NCBI GenBank assembly: GCA_963579025.1
Contig: CAUZFZ010000020.1
Location: 1-64,000, forward strand
Reading direction: 5' to 3'
Source of the DNA: CAUZFZ01 sp963579025
GTDB taxonomy: Bacteria > Planctomycetota > Planctomycetia > Planctomycetales > Planctomycetaceae
Length of the DNA stretch: 64,000 nucleotides
Part shown: positions 19,392 through 28,046 of the stretch, one piece after another
Position numbering within the stretch: position 1 is the first letter of the stretch
Layout of the letters: every line of letters begins with the position of its first letter
Notes under the pieces: model-generated
What the model saw: the letters and a program-made list of their open reading frames with translations, nothing else
Databases searched by the model: none
What the model was told of the DNA's origin: nothing
Translations under genes and position numbers: made by a program

Positions 19392-20237
19392 CTAAAACAC
19401 ATCCGGAACGAACGTCTGATCGTCCATCGGCGGGCGGATGTAGTTGCTGGACTCGGGACGGGGAGTCAGCTTGATTGGTTCCGGCGTCAGGTCCTGGTAG
19501 GGGACCATGCTCAGCAGATGCGAGATGCAGTTGAGGCGGGCGCGTTTTTTCACGTCGGCATTCACGACGAACCACGGCGCCTGCTTAATGTCCGTGTGAC
19601 CGAACATCGCATCTTTGGCTTTTGAGTATTCAACCCACCGCGTGCGGGATTCGACATCCATCGGACTCAGCTTCCACCGTCGCGTGGGATCTTCGAGGCG
19701 GGCCTGGAATCGAACCTCCTGCTCGTCGTCACTCACTGAGAACCAGTACTTGACGACGATGATGCCCGAACGGACCAGCATGCGTTCGAACTCGGGGCAC
19801 GATCGCAGGAACTCGTGATACTCCGGGTCCGTACAGAATCCCATGACACGCTCGACGCCGGCGCGGTTGTACCAGCTGCGGTCGAACAGAACCATTTCTC
19901 CGGCTGCCGGCAGATGCGGGACATATCGCTGAAAGTACCACGACGATTTTTCCCGCTCGGTGGGCGTTCCCAGAGCCACGACGCGACAGATGCGGGGATT
20001 CATGCACTCGGTAATCCGCTTGATCGTGCCGCCTTTTCCAGCGGCATCACGTCCCTCAAACAGGACAACGACTTTCAGGCCTTCGTGCTTGATCCAGTTC
20101 TGCAGCTTGACCAGTTCAATGTGCAGCTTTCTCAGTTCCTTCTCGTAGACCTTCTTCTTGATCTTCTGTTGAGAGCCAGCAATATCTCCGGCCTGCGGCT
20201 CGATCTCGGGCCGTTTCTTCTTTGACTTTGTCGACAT
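19392..20237 (-). CDS. ppk2: Polyphosphate kinase 2 family protein
   Basis: The protein has 281 residues from ATG 20237. The 31 upstream in-frame residues lack family similarity. PPK2 enzymes transfer phosphate between polyphosphate and nucleotides in the cytoplasm. The motifs are Walker A FEGRDAAGKGGTIKR, the lid-region arginine stretch with GTPTEREKSSWYFQRY, and Walker B LFDRSWYNRAGVERVMGF. The C-terminal WFVVNADVKKRARLN completes the single-domain form. Whether it prefers ADP or GDP cannot be read here. It is followed on the same strand by thrS after element C. Confidence 0.93.
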   Translation of the reverse strand: MSTKSKKKRPEIEPQAGDIAGSQQKIKKKVYEKELRKLHIELVKLQNWIKHEGLKVVVLFEGRDAAGKGGTIKRITECMNPRICRVVALGTPTEREKSSWYFQRYVPHLPAAGEMVLFDRSWYNRAGVERVMGFCTDPEYHEFLRSCPEFERMLVRSGIIVVKYWFSVSDDEQEVRFQARLEDPTRRWKLSPMDVESRTRWVEYSKAKDAMFGHTDIKQAPWFVVNADVKKRARLNCISHLLSMVPYQDLTPEPIKLTPRPESSNYIRPPMDDQTFVPDVF

Positions 20238-20342
20238 CACAATCTCGTTTCTCGTTGGGGTCGGGGCCGGGCAACTCTGACACTCGTACCGAGAACGCTT
20301 GGTCAGATTCAGTCGTGACCGGATATGCAATCAGGATTGCGA

Positions 20343-21653
20343 CTACTTTTCCAGCGACACGCAGACGATCTCTTTATCGTTGCGAGCGAAAACTGATCGT
20401 CGAGCGAAGGCCGGGTGCGTCCAGACGACTGGGCGACCGAAGGCTTCGCCAGTCGGTTCCAGTACATGAAAGCGGCTGATTTCCTCGTATCCGCTGCGAC
20501 TCAAATGAGACACGATCAGATCGCCCGACTCGCTGAACAGGAAAAAGCGATCGGCGTTTCGAACGAGGAACGCTGTGCCGTGGCCCGCGGGTCGCTTGCC
20601 GGTGGTTGGCTGAAAAGATTCCCACAGCCGCTTGCCGGTAAGCAGATCAACGCCGCGGAGCTGGCCTCCCCGGCAGCAGACGCCGTAGATCGTATTGTCC
20701 ACGATCAGCGGAGTGCTGTTCGCCGAGTACACAGCGTTGCGCGAGTCTCCCTTCCACACGACGCTCGCCGCCGGTTTGTCGCGGTCGAGCTTCAGGAGTG
20801 CTCCGACGTTACCAATGGCGCTGGCGAACAGGTAATCGCCGTGCTGCTGTGGGGCCACGATGGACATGTCGTAATCGGGAACCAGCGGGACCTGCCAGTA
20901 GACTTCACCAGTGTCGGGGTTCAGTGAGTTGATCTTTTCCGGATCCCAAAGGATGAGCTGACGCACTCCACCGGCAGTGATAAGCGACGGCGGGCAGTAG
21001 CCGGCATCTTTCGCGGAGATGGCTTTCCAGAGTTCTTCGCCCGTGTGGCGGTTGAAGGCGACGACGACGCTGCCCTTGCCACCGACCAGGCAATACAGCC
21101 GGTCTCCATCAATCAACGGGTGCCCGGAAAAACCCCAGTGCGGAGCTTTGGTCTGGTACTCGGCCTTGAGTTCCTTTGACCACACGACCTTGCCCTCGTC
21201 TGCTGTCAGGCAGACGAGATTGCCTTCGGCCCCAAGCGTGTAGACATGGTTTCCGGCAACAGCCGGTGTGCAGCGTGGACCGGACGGATACGAGACCTCG
21301 TACGGACAGTCGTACTCGTGCTTCCAGATCAGCTCGCCTGTCTCGGCATTCAGGCAGACGACTCGTTCTTTGCCCGTGAGCTTGTTCTTTCGCCCCGGAC
21401 TGTTCGACAGGTCGCCGGATGCGAGTTCGTAATCAGTCACGAAGACGCGATCTCCAACGACAGTCGGGCCGGAGTAGCCGAGATGAATCGGCACGCGCCA
21501 TTTGACCGTCAGGCCTGCCTCTGGAAATGCTTCAACGATACCGTCTTCATGCCAGACACCGTCGCGGTTGGGGCCCATCCATTGAGGCCAGTCATCCGCG
21601 TGGCCAAGGCTTGTGAGATTGAGCAACAGTGTGAGAGCAGCGACGTAGCGCAT
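20343..21653 (-). CDS. Exported PQQ-like beta-propeller repeat protein
   Basis: The protein has 436 residues, with a signal peptide MRYVAALTLLLNLTSLGHA followed by DDWPQWMGPNRDGVW, the usual opening of planctomycete PQQ-like propellers. Recurrent blade motifs are VVCLNAETGELIWKHEY, LVCLTADEGKVVWSKEL, VVAFNRHTGEELWKA and LRGVDLLTGKRLWES. No quinoprotein dehydrogenase active-site cysteine pair or cytochrome domain is evident, so it is probably a binding or scaffold propeller. It follows a paralogous lipoprotein gene by 81 nt and probably shares its transcript. Confidence 0.85.
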   Translation of the reverse strand: MRYVAALTLLLNLTSLGHADDWPQWMGPNRDGVWHEDGIVEAFPEAGLTVKWRVPIHLGYSGPTVVGDRVFVTDYELASGDLSNSPGRKNKLTGKERVVCLNAETGELIWKHEYDCPYEVSYPSGPRCTPAVAGNHVYTLGAEGNLVCLTADEGKVVWSKELKAEYQTKAPHWGFSGHPLIDGDRLYCLVGGKGSVVVAFNRHTGEELWKAISAKDAGYCPPSLITAGGVRQLILWDPEKINSLNPDTGEVYWQVPLVPDYDMSIVAPQQHGDYLFASAIGNVGALLKLDRDKPAASVVWKGDSRNAVYSANSTPLIVDNTIYGVCCRGGQLRGVDLLTGKRLWESFQPTTGKRPAGHGTAFLVRNADRFFLFSESGDLIVSHLSRSGYEEISRFHVLEPTGEAFGRPVVWTHPAFARRSVFARNDKEIVCVSLEK

Positions 21654-21734
21654 GATGTCGACTCGATGTGGTGAATGATGAAGTTTTTATAGACGCCTGG
21701 TGTAAGGGTCCCTCGGTTCGAAGAGCGACCAGGT

Positions 21735-23114
21735 TCAACTGCCGATGCAATACAGAAACTCCTGTCGCTCACCGCCTGACGAATCAGCGACGCGGAAGTA
21801 GATGCGTCCGCCGCAGATCGTGGGTGTGGCGAACGCTTCCGTTCCCAGTTGGATTTGACCGACCAGTTCGAAGGCATCTGGCGTGGCCTTGAACACGGAT
21901 GTCTGGCCCGCTTCGTTCGACAGATAGATGTTGCCGCCCGCCAGGACCGGCGACGAGCTGATCGGCCCACTCAGTCGGCCTCGCCATTTTTCTTCGCCAC
22001 TGCGCGCGTCCCAGCAATAGGCGATGCCCCGGTCCGTGACGGCGTACAGATATCCGTTGTCGGCGACCATGGATTGCTCGTAGCACTTCTGTCCATTCCG
22101 CCAGACGACTTGTCCCGTATCTGCCCGCACACCGACGGTTTCGGCCTTGGGATAGCCGCCGCTGGCAAAGACCATTCCCCCATCCCAGACGACGGTGCCG
22201 CAGGTGGCCATCGCCGTTGCAGCAACGGACCAGATCTCCTGGCCGTTGGATGGATTGAAACTCGACACCGTCTCGCAGCCGCTGATCAGAAGCTGATCCT
22301 TGCCGGCAATTGTGGTGATGATGGGAGACGAGAAACTCAACTTCGCGGGCCGCGGAGTATTCCAGACTTCCGCTCCGGACTTCTGATCGCGCGCAGTAAT
22401 GAAACCACCGGCGTCAGAGTCCGCGGCGACGATGACTGTCCCGCCATACAGCGTTGGCGACGGCGCATAGCCGTATTTGTATCGCTGCGGCGTAAATGTC
22501 CCGAGGTTCTGCTTCCAGAGTTCATTGCCCTGCAGGTCAAGGGCGTAGAGATGGACAGCGTCGTGGTGCGCGAACGCCGCAAACAGTTGTTGGCCGTTAC
22601 AGGCGATGGTTGCGCTGGCGTGCGTGTTTTTGTTATGCGTCGGCGGAAAGCCACCGCGGCTGACGTCGGTTTTCCACAGTTGATCCCCCGTGTTCCGATC
22701 GAATGCGACGACCGACTGCACCTGTTGCCGTTCGTCCGCGGTCTGCAGATAGATGCGGTCTCCGACGACGGTTGGCGACGAATGTCCGCGGCCGGGAACT
22801 GGCGTTTTCCAAACGACGTTTTCCGACGCGCTCCAGGAAGTCGGTGGTGACTCTCCCGCTTCAGCGACACCGTTGCGGTTCGGACCTCGCCACTGGCGCC
22901 AGTCGGCTGAACGGCCTGCGACGAGTGTTTCTCCTTCGCCTATGACAATCCCGGATTCGGAATCGGCCGGCACATCTGATGGAGTTCTCGCCGTATTAGC
23001 AGCGCTAACCGCCGGGGACGGAGGCGTCGCCGGAGCAGGTGGCGGCGGTGGTGCGTTTGTCTCAGAGCATCCGCTGATCGCCAGCAGAGTTACGAGGACA
23101 GCGATCCGTTGCAT
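21735..23114 (-). CDS. PQQ-like beta-propeller lipoprotein
   Basis: The protein has 459 residues from ATG 23114. The longer upstream frame is rejected because the signal peptide begins here: MQRIAVLVTLLAISGC, with a lipobox Cys at residue 16, then a Pro-rich linker. The mature part opens with ADWRQWRGPNRNGVAEAGESPP and carries propeller blades VVAFDRNTGDQLWKTDV, LYALDLQGNELWKQN, ITARDQKSGAEVWNT and AYCWDARSGEEKWRGRL. It is likely anchored in a membrane facing the periplasm. It lies between a WD40 gene (43 nt upstream) and a second PQQ propeller gene (81 nt downstream), suggesting a three-gene operon. Molecular function is unknown. Confidence 0.85.
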   Translation of the reverse strand: MQRIAVLVTLLAISGCSETNAPPPPPAPATPPSPAVSAANTARTPSDVPADSESGIVIGEGETLVAGRSADWRQWRGPNRNGVAEAGESPPTSWSASENVVWKTPVPGRGHSSPTVVGDRIYLQTADERQQVQSVVAFDRNTGDQLWKTDVSRGGFPPTHNKNTHASATIACNGQQLFAAFAHHDAVHLYALDLQGNELWKQNLGTFTPQRYKYGYAPSPTLYGGTVIVAADSDAGGFITARDQKSGAEVWNTPRPAKLSFSSPIITTIAGKDQLLISGCETVSSFNPSNGQEIWSVAATAMATCGTVVWDGGMVFASGGYPKAETVGVRADTGQVVWRNGQKCYEQSMVADNGYLYAVTDRGIAYCWDARSGEEKWRGRLSGPISSSPVLAGGNIYLSNEAGQTSVFKATPDAFELVGQIQLGTEAFATPTICGGRIYFRVADSSGGERQEFLYCIGS

Positions 23115-23157
23115 GGCTGATTCCTGGTTTGTCGCGTGAAGTGAAGAAGCGCAGTTT

Positions 23158-24294
23158 TCACTCTGGTTTCGGTGACTCGGCGGGCGGTGCCAGATCGAAG
23201 ACGTGCAGCGGCGTCCAGTTGCCGATGTACTTGCCTTCTTTGTCCCGCACGGCGCCGTTGCCCTGATTGCGGGGATTAATGGTTGCCACGACAACCGTGC
23301 GGTTGTCCGGATGCAGAGCCACACCGTGGCAGTTAGCGATTTTTGTGTGCGAATAGAACGGTTCGTCTTCTTCCGGGCGCAACAGCAGGAACTGGCCGCT
23401 GCCGGGAGTTCCACTGGTCGCGATTACGAAGTAGCCATCAGGATGGCGTGCCAGGTCAAACACGTATCCGTTGTTGCTGCCGCCCAGGTGCCAGGTCTTT
23501 GTCGTTTCGAGCGACTTCCAGTTGAGTAGCCGGATCGTCGGGATGCCGATCATGCGTCCGGCGCGTTCAGGTTCGGAACCGGCGACCAGCAGCGTTTCAC
23601 CGGACTCATCGAAGCTCAGGACTCGGATTCCGGCGACGTCCTGGATGCGTGCGTAAAGGTGCATTGTTTCCAGCCGCATCTCTCGTTCGCACTCGCCCGA
23701 CTCGATGTTCCAGTGTTTCAGATGGCTTAGGAAATCACTTGAGACAAGCGACTTTCCATCCGGGTGGAACTCCAGACAGAACACATCGCTATCGTGACCA
23801 TCCAATTCGCGAATCGGGTTGCCATCCGTCGTGGACCACAGCCTGATCGTCCGATCGACTCCGGCGGACGCCAGTGTCTGACCGTCCGGACTGACTGCGA
23901 TTGCTCGTACCCAGCCGTCGTGAGCTGTCTTAATGGACCACGCCGCTGTGACGTTGTCCCCGTCGACGTGCCAGGCTCGGACCTGCCCCCATGAATCGGC
24001 CGTGAACAGCATCATTCCATCAGACGCAAAGCACAGCGCCTGCACCCAGCCGTCATGCCCCGTGATGGATTCAAGTTGCGTCGTGCTGGCTTCAGCCCCC
24101 GCAGAGTCGGCCGCATCCGCTTCCTTCGCATCTGGGGCGGCAAGATCCCATCGGCGGATCGATGCATCGAAGCCGCCACCAAAGAGATGCCTGCCATCCG
24201 GAGAGAACCGGATCAGACAAACCTGCCTGTCGGTTTCAATCATCCGTTTCTTGACCGGCTCGATAGCCGGGGCAGTTGGAGCGGTTGCGGACAT
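23158..24294 (-). CDS. WD40 repeat protein
   Basis: The protein has 378 residues and no signal peptide, suggesting a cytoplasmic location. WD40 blades are visible as CLIRFSPDGRHLFGGGFDASIRRWD, ALCFASDGMMLFTADSWGQVRAW, AIAVSPDGQTLASAGVDRTIRLW and CLEFHPDGKSLVSSDFLSHLKHW; the later blades are more diverged. It begins the probable operon with the two PQQ-like propeller genes. Proteins of this kind are usually interaction platforms, and no enzymatic domain is fused. The partner is unknown. Confidence 0.85.
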   Translation of the reverse strand: MSATAPTAPAIEPVKKRMIETDRQVCLIRFSPDGRHLFGGGFDASIRRWDLAAPDAKEADAADSAGAEASTTQLESITGHDGWVQALCFASDGMMLFTADSWGQVRAWHVDGDNVTAAWSIKTAHDGWVRAIAVSPDGQTLASAGVDRTIRLWSTTDGNPIRELDGHDSDVFCLEFHPDGKSLVSSDFLSHLKHWNIESGECEREMRLETMHLYARIQDVAGIRVLSFDESGETLLVAGSEPERAGRMIGIPTIRLLNWKSLETTKTWHLGGSNNGYVFDLARHPDGYFVIATSGTPGSGQFLLLRPEEDEPFYSHTKIANCHGVALHPDNRTVVVATINPRNQGNGAVRDKEGKYIGNWTPLHVFDLAPPAESPKPE

Positions 24295-24404
24295 GCGTCG
24301 GGCCTGCTGGTGAATTCAACTTCTGGCGATGACTTCGTAGCTGCCATCGTCCCGAATGCTCCCGTCGCGCTCAAGCGGAGTCCGTTGCAGGAGTGCCGGC
24401 CCGC

Positions 24405-24474
24405 TTGTAGTAACCGCATTTATGCGGTTCGAACGTGGACCCACGCGCGAGCCGCATAAACGCGGCCACTACAA
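24405..24474. repeat. Palindromic element family D
   Basis: This 70-nt element has 23-nt arms, beginning TTGTAGTAACCGCATTTATG and ending with its complement around CCGCATAAACGCGG. Three positions differ, all transitions that still allow G:T pairing. It lies between the divergent WD40 gene and the DTW/Tsr3-like gene. Confidence 0.75.
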
Positions 24475-24501
24475 ACCGACGACACTCATTTCCTGCCAGT
24501 C

Positions 24502-24966
24502 ATGCCCGATTCCGCCCCGCCAACCGTCATCGTCGTGCACCCGCGTGAAAAGCGGAGCAAGTGCTCGGTTGAACCGTTACGCGGCCGGGACGACTTCGTT
24601 TTCTGGACGTTTCCCGACCGTGGCCCCGAGCCGATCGACGGATACATCCAGCTCGGTCTGGGCGGCGAGGAGCTGTCAGAAACCGACGCAAATTCGGGTC
24701 TGCTGGTCCTGGACGGAACCTGGCGGCTGGCGGAGCGAATGGAGCCGTTTTTTCGAGAAGTCCCGGTTCGGACGCTTCCGACGTGGAAAACCGCCTACCC
24801 GCGAGTCTCCAAGCTGTTTGAGGACCCGGGTGCCGGTCTGGCAACGATCGAAGCCGTCTTCGCCGCTCATACAATCCTCGGACGTGATACGGCCGGGCTG
24901 CTGGATGAATACTTCTGGGCCGATCAGTTCCTGCAGCTCAACGCAGAGCGATTGAACTCGCGTTGA
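24502..24966 (+). CDS. DTW/Tsr3-superfamily putative RNA aminocarboxypropyltransferase
   Basis: This 154-residue protein matches the TDD superfamily (Tsr3, DTWD1/2 and bacterial TapT), which transfers the aminocarboxypropyl group of S-adenosylmethionine to RNA. LVLDGTWRLAERM at about residues 69-81 is the DTW-type core. The N-terminal VHPREKRSKCSVEPL looks like the short N-terminal domain of Tsr3. The C-terminal stretch RTLPTWKTAYPRVSKLF, GLATIEAVFAAHTILGRD and the ending FWADQFLQLN follows the Tsr3 layout. The zinc cysteines of classical DTW proteins are missing. The RNA target (tRNA or rRNA) is open. The gene stands alone. Confidence 0.65.
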   Translation: MPDSAPPTVIVVHPREKRSKCSVEPLRGRDDFVFWTFPDRGPEPIDGYIQLGLGGEELSETDANSGLLVLDGTWRLAERMEPFFREVPVRTLPTWKTAYPRVSKLFEDPGAGLATIEAVFAAHTILGRDTAGLLDEYFWADQFLQLNAERLNSR

Positions 24967-25228
24967 CGCTGCGCAGTCTGAAGGCGTTACGGGCTCCTGC
25001 TGAGCTGGAAGTGACGGGCGTCGCACCACATTGTCCGATTGACGGGCAGAAACTTTCGAAAAACCGCGGAAACCTGTTCGGCCTGAGCATTCCGTCGGTT
25101 GAACTCTCCCCTCCAGCCCTGGCATGATAGGCACACTGAAATGACTTCTCCGATGCCGAGGTCTGTGCGCCTTTCAGCCCCGGCCTTCGATTGCTCCAAC
25201 CTCTGTTCCGATCACGCGAGGCAATGTC

Positions 25229-26266
25229 ATGAAACGATTGTTATTTGGATTTTGCTGTGCCGCGATTGCCGTCACTGGACTGCAGTCTGACACGCAGGGA
25301 GCCGACTGCCGGCCGCTGCAGCTCTTTCAGTTAGTCACGCACACGACTCAGGCGCCCGCGCCAGCGTGCAAGCCGCAGCCTGTGCAGTGTCGATTCCAGC
25401 TTTCGTACAGCGACGCTCTGGCAAAGGCCGAGCAGGCTGACAAGGCCATGGCCGAATCGAAAAAGCTGGGCGCCATGGTGGCCACGCTCGAACAGCAGAT
25501 CAAAGCTCTGACGGGCGAACGCGATAAAGCCGTCGCCGCCGCGAAGAAAGCGGAAGGTGCAGCGGCTGCCAGTACCAAAGCTCTCGTCGTCGAAAAGGCC
25601 AGGGCTGTCGAAGCCGCTGCGGAAGCGACGAAACAGGTAAAGACGGCTCAAACCGCCGCTGCTAGGGCCGCCGCTCAGGCGAAGGCCAGCCAGGACGAAG
25701 CTGCAAAACAAAAGGCGATCGCCGAAGCAAACGCAAAGGCCGCTGTCGTCGCCGCCGCTCAGGCGAAGGCCAACCTGGTCGAAGCCACAAAACAAAAGGC
25801 GATCGCCGAAGCAAACGCGAAGGCCGCTGCCACTGCGAAGGTTGCCGCTGACAAGGTCGCTGCGAAGGCTGCCGCTGACAAGGCCGCTGCCGACAAAGCT
25901 GCCGCTGACAAAGCCGCTGCCGACAAAGCTGCCGCTGACAAAGCCGCTGCTGAGAAGGCCGCTGCTGAGAAGGCCGCTGCCGACAAAGCTGCTGCTGACA
26001 AAGCTGCGGCGGATGCGAAACCCGGTGACGAGAAACCTGCCGCTCCGGCCGACGGGAAACCTGCCGCCAAGCCTGAAGAACCTGCCAAGGTTAAAGGCGG
26101 CGATGCAGATGCGGACAAGGACAAAGCGGCAGCACCTGCTGCCAAGCCCGCCGAAGCTGCTCCGAAATTGCCGGATGCCGCTGCTAAGAAAGAGGAAGCT
26201 CCTAAGGTGGAAGCGGAATCGACTGAAGCCGCCGCAAAGCCCGCCGCTGCGAAACTGCCAGAGTAA
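25229..26266 (+). CDS. Exported Ala/Lys-rich coiled-coil repeat protein
   Basis: The protein has 345 residues. MKRLLFGFCCAAIAVTGLQS ending near QGA looks like a signal peptide. A short Cys/Pro-containing segment (CRPLQLF, PACKPQPVQCRF) precedes a long Ala/Lys/Glu helix. Around residues 205-265 it becomes nearly perfect pentapeptide repeats AAADK/AAAEK, encoded by 15-nt DNA repeats at about 25850-26010. The C-terminus is rich in Pro, Ala and Lys. The composition resembles TolA domain II or other periplasm-spanning helices, but no TolA C-terminal domain is present. A strong terminator follows. Function is unknown; a structural envelope role is a guess. Confidence 0.75.
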   Translation: MKRLLFGFCCAAIAVTGLQSDTQGADCRPLQLFQLVTHTTQAPAPACKPQPVQCRFQLSYSDALAKAEQADKAMAESKKLGAMVATLEQQIKALTGERDKAVAAAKKAEGAAAASTKALVVEKARAVEAAAEATKQVKTAQTAAARAAAQAKASQDEAAKQKAIAEANAKAAVVAAAQAKANLVEATKQKAIAEANAKAAATAKVAADKVAAKAAADKAAADKAAADKAAADKAAADKAAAEKAAAEKAAADKAAADKAAADAKPGDEKPAAPADGKPAAKPEEPAKVKGGDADADKDKAAAPAAKPAEAAPKLPDAAAKKEEAPKVEAESTEAAAKPAAAKLPE

Positions 26267-26318
26267 GGTGGAATAGCAAGTCGGTATCCGACAGACACGC
26301 TTCTGTTGCGATGAATCC

Positions 26319-26360
26319 AGCACCCCGGTTGCTCCGATGCAGCCGGGGTGCTTTTGTATT
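26319..26360 (+). terminator. Rho-independent terminator
   Basis: The stem AGCACCCCGG pairs perfectly with CCGGGGTGCT across a 14-nt loop and runs into TTTTGTATT. It lies about 50 nt after the Ala/Lys repeat gene and before the next gene on the same strand. Confidence 0.85.
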
Positions 26361-26399
26361 CAAATAGCGGCATCGCTTCGTTGAGTCCGGGCGTCACTT

Positions 26400-27074
26400 A
26401 TGAACTACTTTGCTCACGCCATCCGGTTTCTGGATCGGCCGGTGTTTGCCGTCGCGACCGGGCTGCCCGACATGTTGTCCGTCATCGATCGCAAGATGCG
26501 GCTGCGGGCGCGGCGTCTGGAACCATTCGCTGATGGTTCGGGTTCGTTCGAGGCCGAAGTGGCGGCCGGAGCGATGCAGCATCTGGACGACGACCGCTGG
26601 TTCCATACCACGCGTGCTTTCGTTGAAACGAGCGCCCAACTGACCGTGCTCTTTCGCCCTGCGCTCGGTGAAGAGGACCGCATGCGGTGTCCGTTTCTGG
26701 GTCACATCGTCACGGAACTGCAACTTGATGTGGTACTGATGGAACGCTATCCCGACCGGTTGGACCGGTACTATGAGCTGGTGAGCGAAGTCGATTCCCA
26801 GGCCCTGCAGGCCGCTGTGAATCAGATGGCGACGAAGACATCAGGCCGGCTGGCATGGCTGGTGACACGCTTCTCCGAGGAGCAGTTTATGCGTTGCTAC
26901 CCGGCCCCGAACCGCTTGAGATTTCGATTGAATCAGGTCATGCTCCGCGTCGGTCTGGAGCAGATACCAGAAGCGATCGAACCACTTCTGGAAACCAGTC
27001 AGGTCATCGTGCGTGAGCGTGCTGACGACCTGTTGCCGCCGGAACATTTCGATGCCAGCTTGATCGGCCCGTAA
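26400..27074 (+). CDS. AcpH-like hypothetical protein
   Basis: The protein has 224 residues and no signal peptide. The opening MNYFAHAIRFLDRP, then ATGLPDMLSVIDRKM, HLDDDRWFHTTRAF and FLGHIVTELQLDVVLM, follow the order of conserved Asn/His/Asp patches in acyl-carrier-protein phosphodiesterase (AcpH), which removes phosphopantetheine from ACP. The similarity is distant and the remainder does not align with confidence, so metal-dependent phosphodiesterase activity is only a hypothesis. The gene lies 30 nt upstream of the sugar isomerase gene, and the two may be cotranscribed. Confidence 0.5.
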   Translation: MNYFAHAIRFLDRPVFAVATGLPDMLSVIDRKMRLRARRLEPFADGSGSFEAEVAAGAMQHLDDDRWFHTTRAFVETSAQLTVLFRPALGEEDRMRCPFLGHIVTELQLDVVLMERYPDRLDRYYELVSEVDSQALQAAVNQMATKTSGRLAWLVTRFSEEQFMRCYPAPNRLRFRLNQVMLRVGLEQIPEAIEPLLETSQVIVRERADDLLPPEHFDASLIGP

Positions 27075-27104
27075 GTGCGGCCGACACACTCGGAGAGAGA
27101 CACC

Positions 27105-27959
27105 ATGCCCAAGCCGTTTCAGTACGGAATGAATCTGCTGTTGTGGACGACCGACTTGCAGGAGTCCGAGTTCCATCTGCTCGAAAAGATCAAAGACATC
27201 GGCTACGACGGCGTCGAGATTCCGGTGTTCAACATCGACCCGGCCAACTTTGCGAAGATTGGTGCGAAGTGCTCCGAGCTGGGTCTGGGAGCGACCGCGG
27301 TCACGGTCAGCACGGAAGAAGAAAACCCCATCTCGGCGGATGCGGCCGTCCGACAGGCCGCTGTCGACCGACTCAAGCAGGTCATTGACTGCTGTGCCGC
27401 AGCCGGTGCCGTGCATCTTTGCGGTCCGTTCCATTCCGCTCTGGGTTTCTTCAGCGGCCAGGGACCGACGGAAGAGGAATGGGGTCACGGCAAAGAAGTG
27501 CTCGCCGAAGTTGCCGATCACGCTCAGGCGAACGGTGTGACGCTCGTGCTCGAATACCTCAATCGTTTCGAGTGCTATTTCCTGAACTGTGCCGCCGATG
27601 CCGCCCGATTCTGCCGCGAGGTGAATCACCCCAACCTGAAAATGATGTACGACACGTTCCACGCGAACATCGAAGAGAAGAGCATCGCCGGCGCGATCAA
27701 AGAGTGTGCCGACCAGACAGTTCACATTCACATCTCTGAGAACGACCGCTCGACGCCAGGCGAAGGCAACGTCGACTGGGAAACGAACTGGTCTACCTTC
27801 AAAGAGCTGAACTACGACGGCCCGTTCGTCGTGGAAGCATTCGGCCTCGCCCTCCCGGACCTTGCCGCCGCGACAAAGATCTGGCGACGCATGTATCCGG
27901 ACGAAGACTATCTCTGCTCGAACGCATTGAAGTTCATGAAGCAGAACTGGGAAAACTGA
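27105..27959 (+). CDS. Sugar phosphate isomerase/epimerase (D-tagatose/psicose 3-epimerase type)
   Basis: The protein has 284 residues from ATG 27105, which follows GGAGAGAGACACC; the upstream ten codons are not conserved in type. It is an AP endonuclease 2-like TIM barrel: QYGMNLLLWT at the start, then the metal-binding residues in VLEYLNRFE (Glu), MYDTFHANIEE (Asp), HIHISENDRSTPGEGNVDW (His) and FVVEAFG (Glu). This pattern matches ketose 3-epimerases, which use Mn or Co. Substrate identity is not decidable. A terminator follows. Confidence 0.85.
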   Translation: MPKPFQYGMNLLLWTTDLQESEFHLLEKIKDIGYDGVEIPVFNIDPANFAKIGAKCSELGLGATAVTVSTEEENPISADAAVRQAAVDRLKQVIDCCAAAGAVHLCGPFHSALGFFSGQGPTEEEWGHGKEVLAEVADHAQANGVTLVLEYLNRFECYFLNCAADAARFCREVNHPNLKMMYDTFHANIEEKSIAGAIKECADQTVHIHISENDRSTPGEGNVDWETNWSTFKELNYDGPFVVEAFGLALPDLAAATKIWRRMYPDEDYLCSNALKFMKQNWEN

Positions 27960-27981
27960 GATTTCGTAAACACGCAATGAC

Positions 27982-28016
27982 ACACCTCGGCGACCCTGGT
28001 CGGCGGGGTGTTTTCT
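27982..28016 (+). terminator. Rho-independent terminator after the sugar isomerase gene
   Basis: ACACCTCGGCGAC pairs with GTCGGCGGGGTGT, with one G:G mismatch and one G:T pair, and TTTTCTT follows. Its position argues against an upstream start for the next gene at 28008, which would begin inside it. Confidence 0.75.
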
Positions 28017-28046
28017 TATCACACGTCTGCGTCGGAGAGACCGGTC

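Noticed and set aside
21849..22850. A 333-codon plus-strand frame over the PQQ lipoprotein gene
   Set aside because: It is antisense to clear PQQ-propeller coding sequence and has shadow-like composition.
25850..26010. A CRISPR-like or VNTR array
   Set aside because: The repeats are 15-nt coding units inside an open reading frame with no spacers. They encode AAADK/AAAEK.
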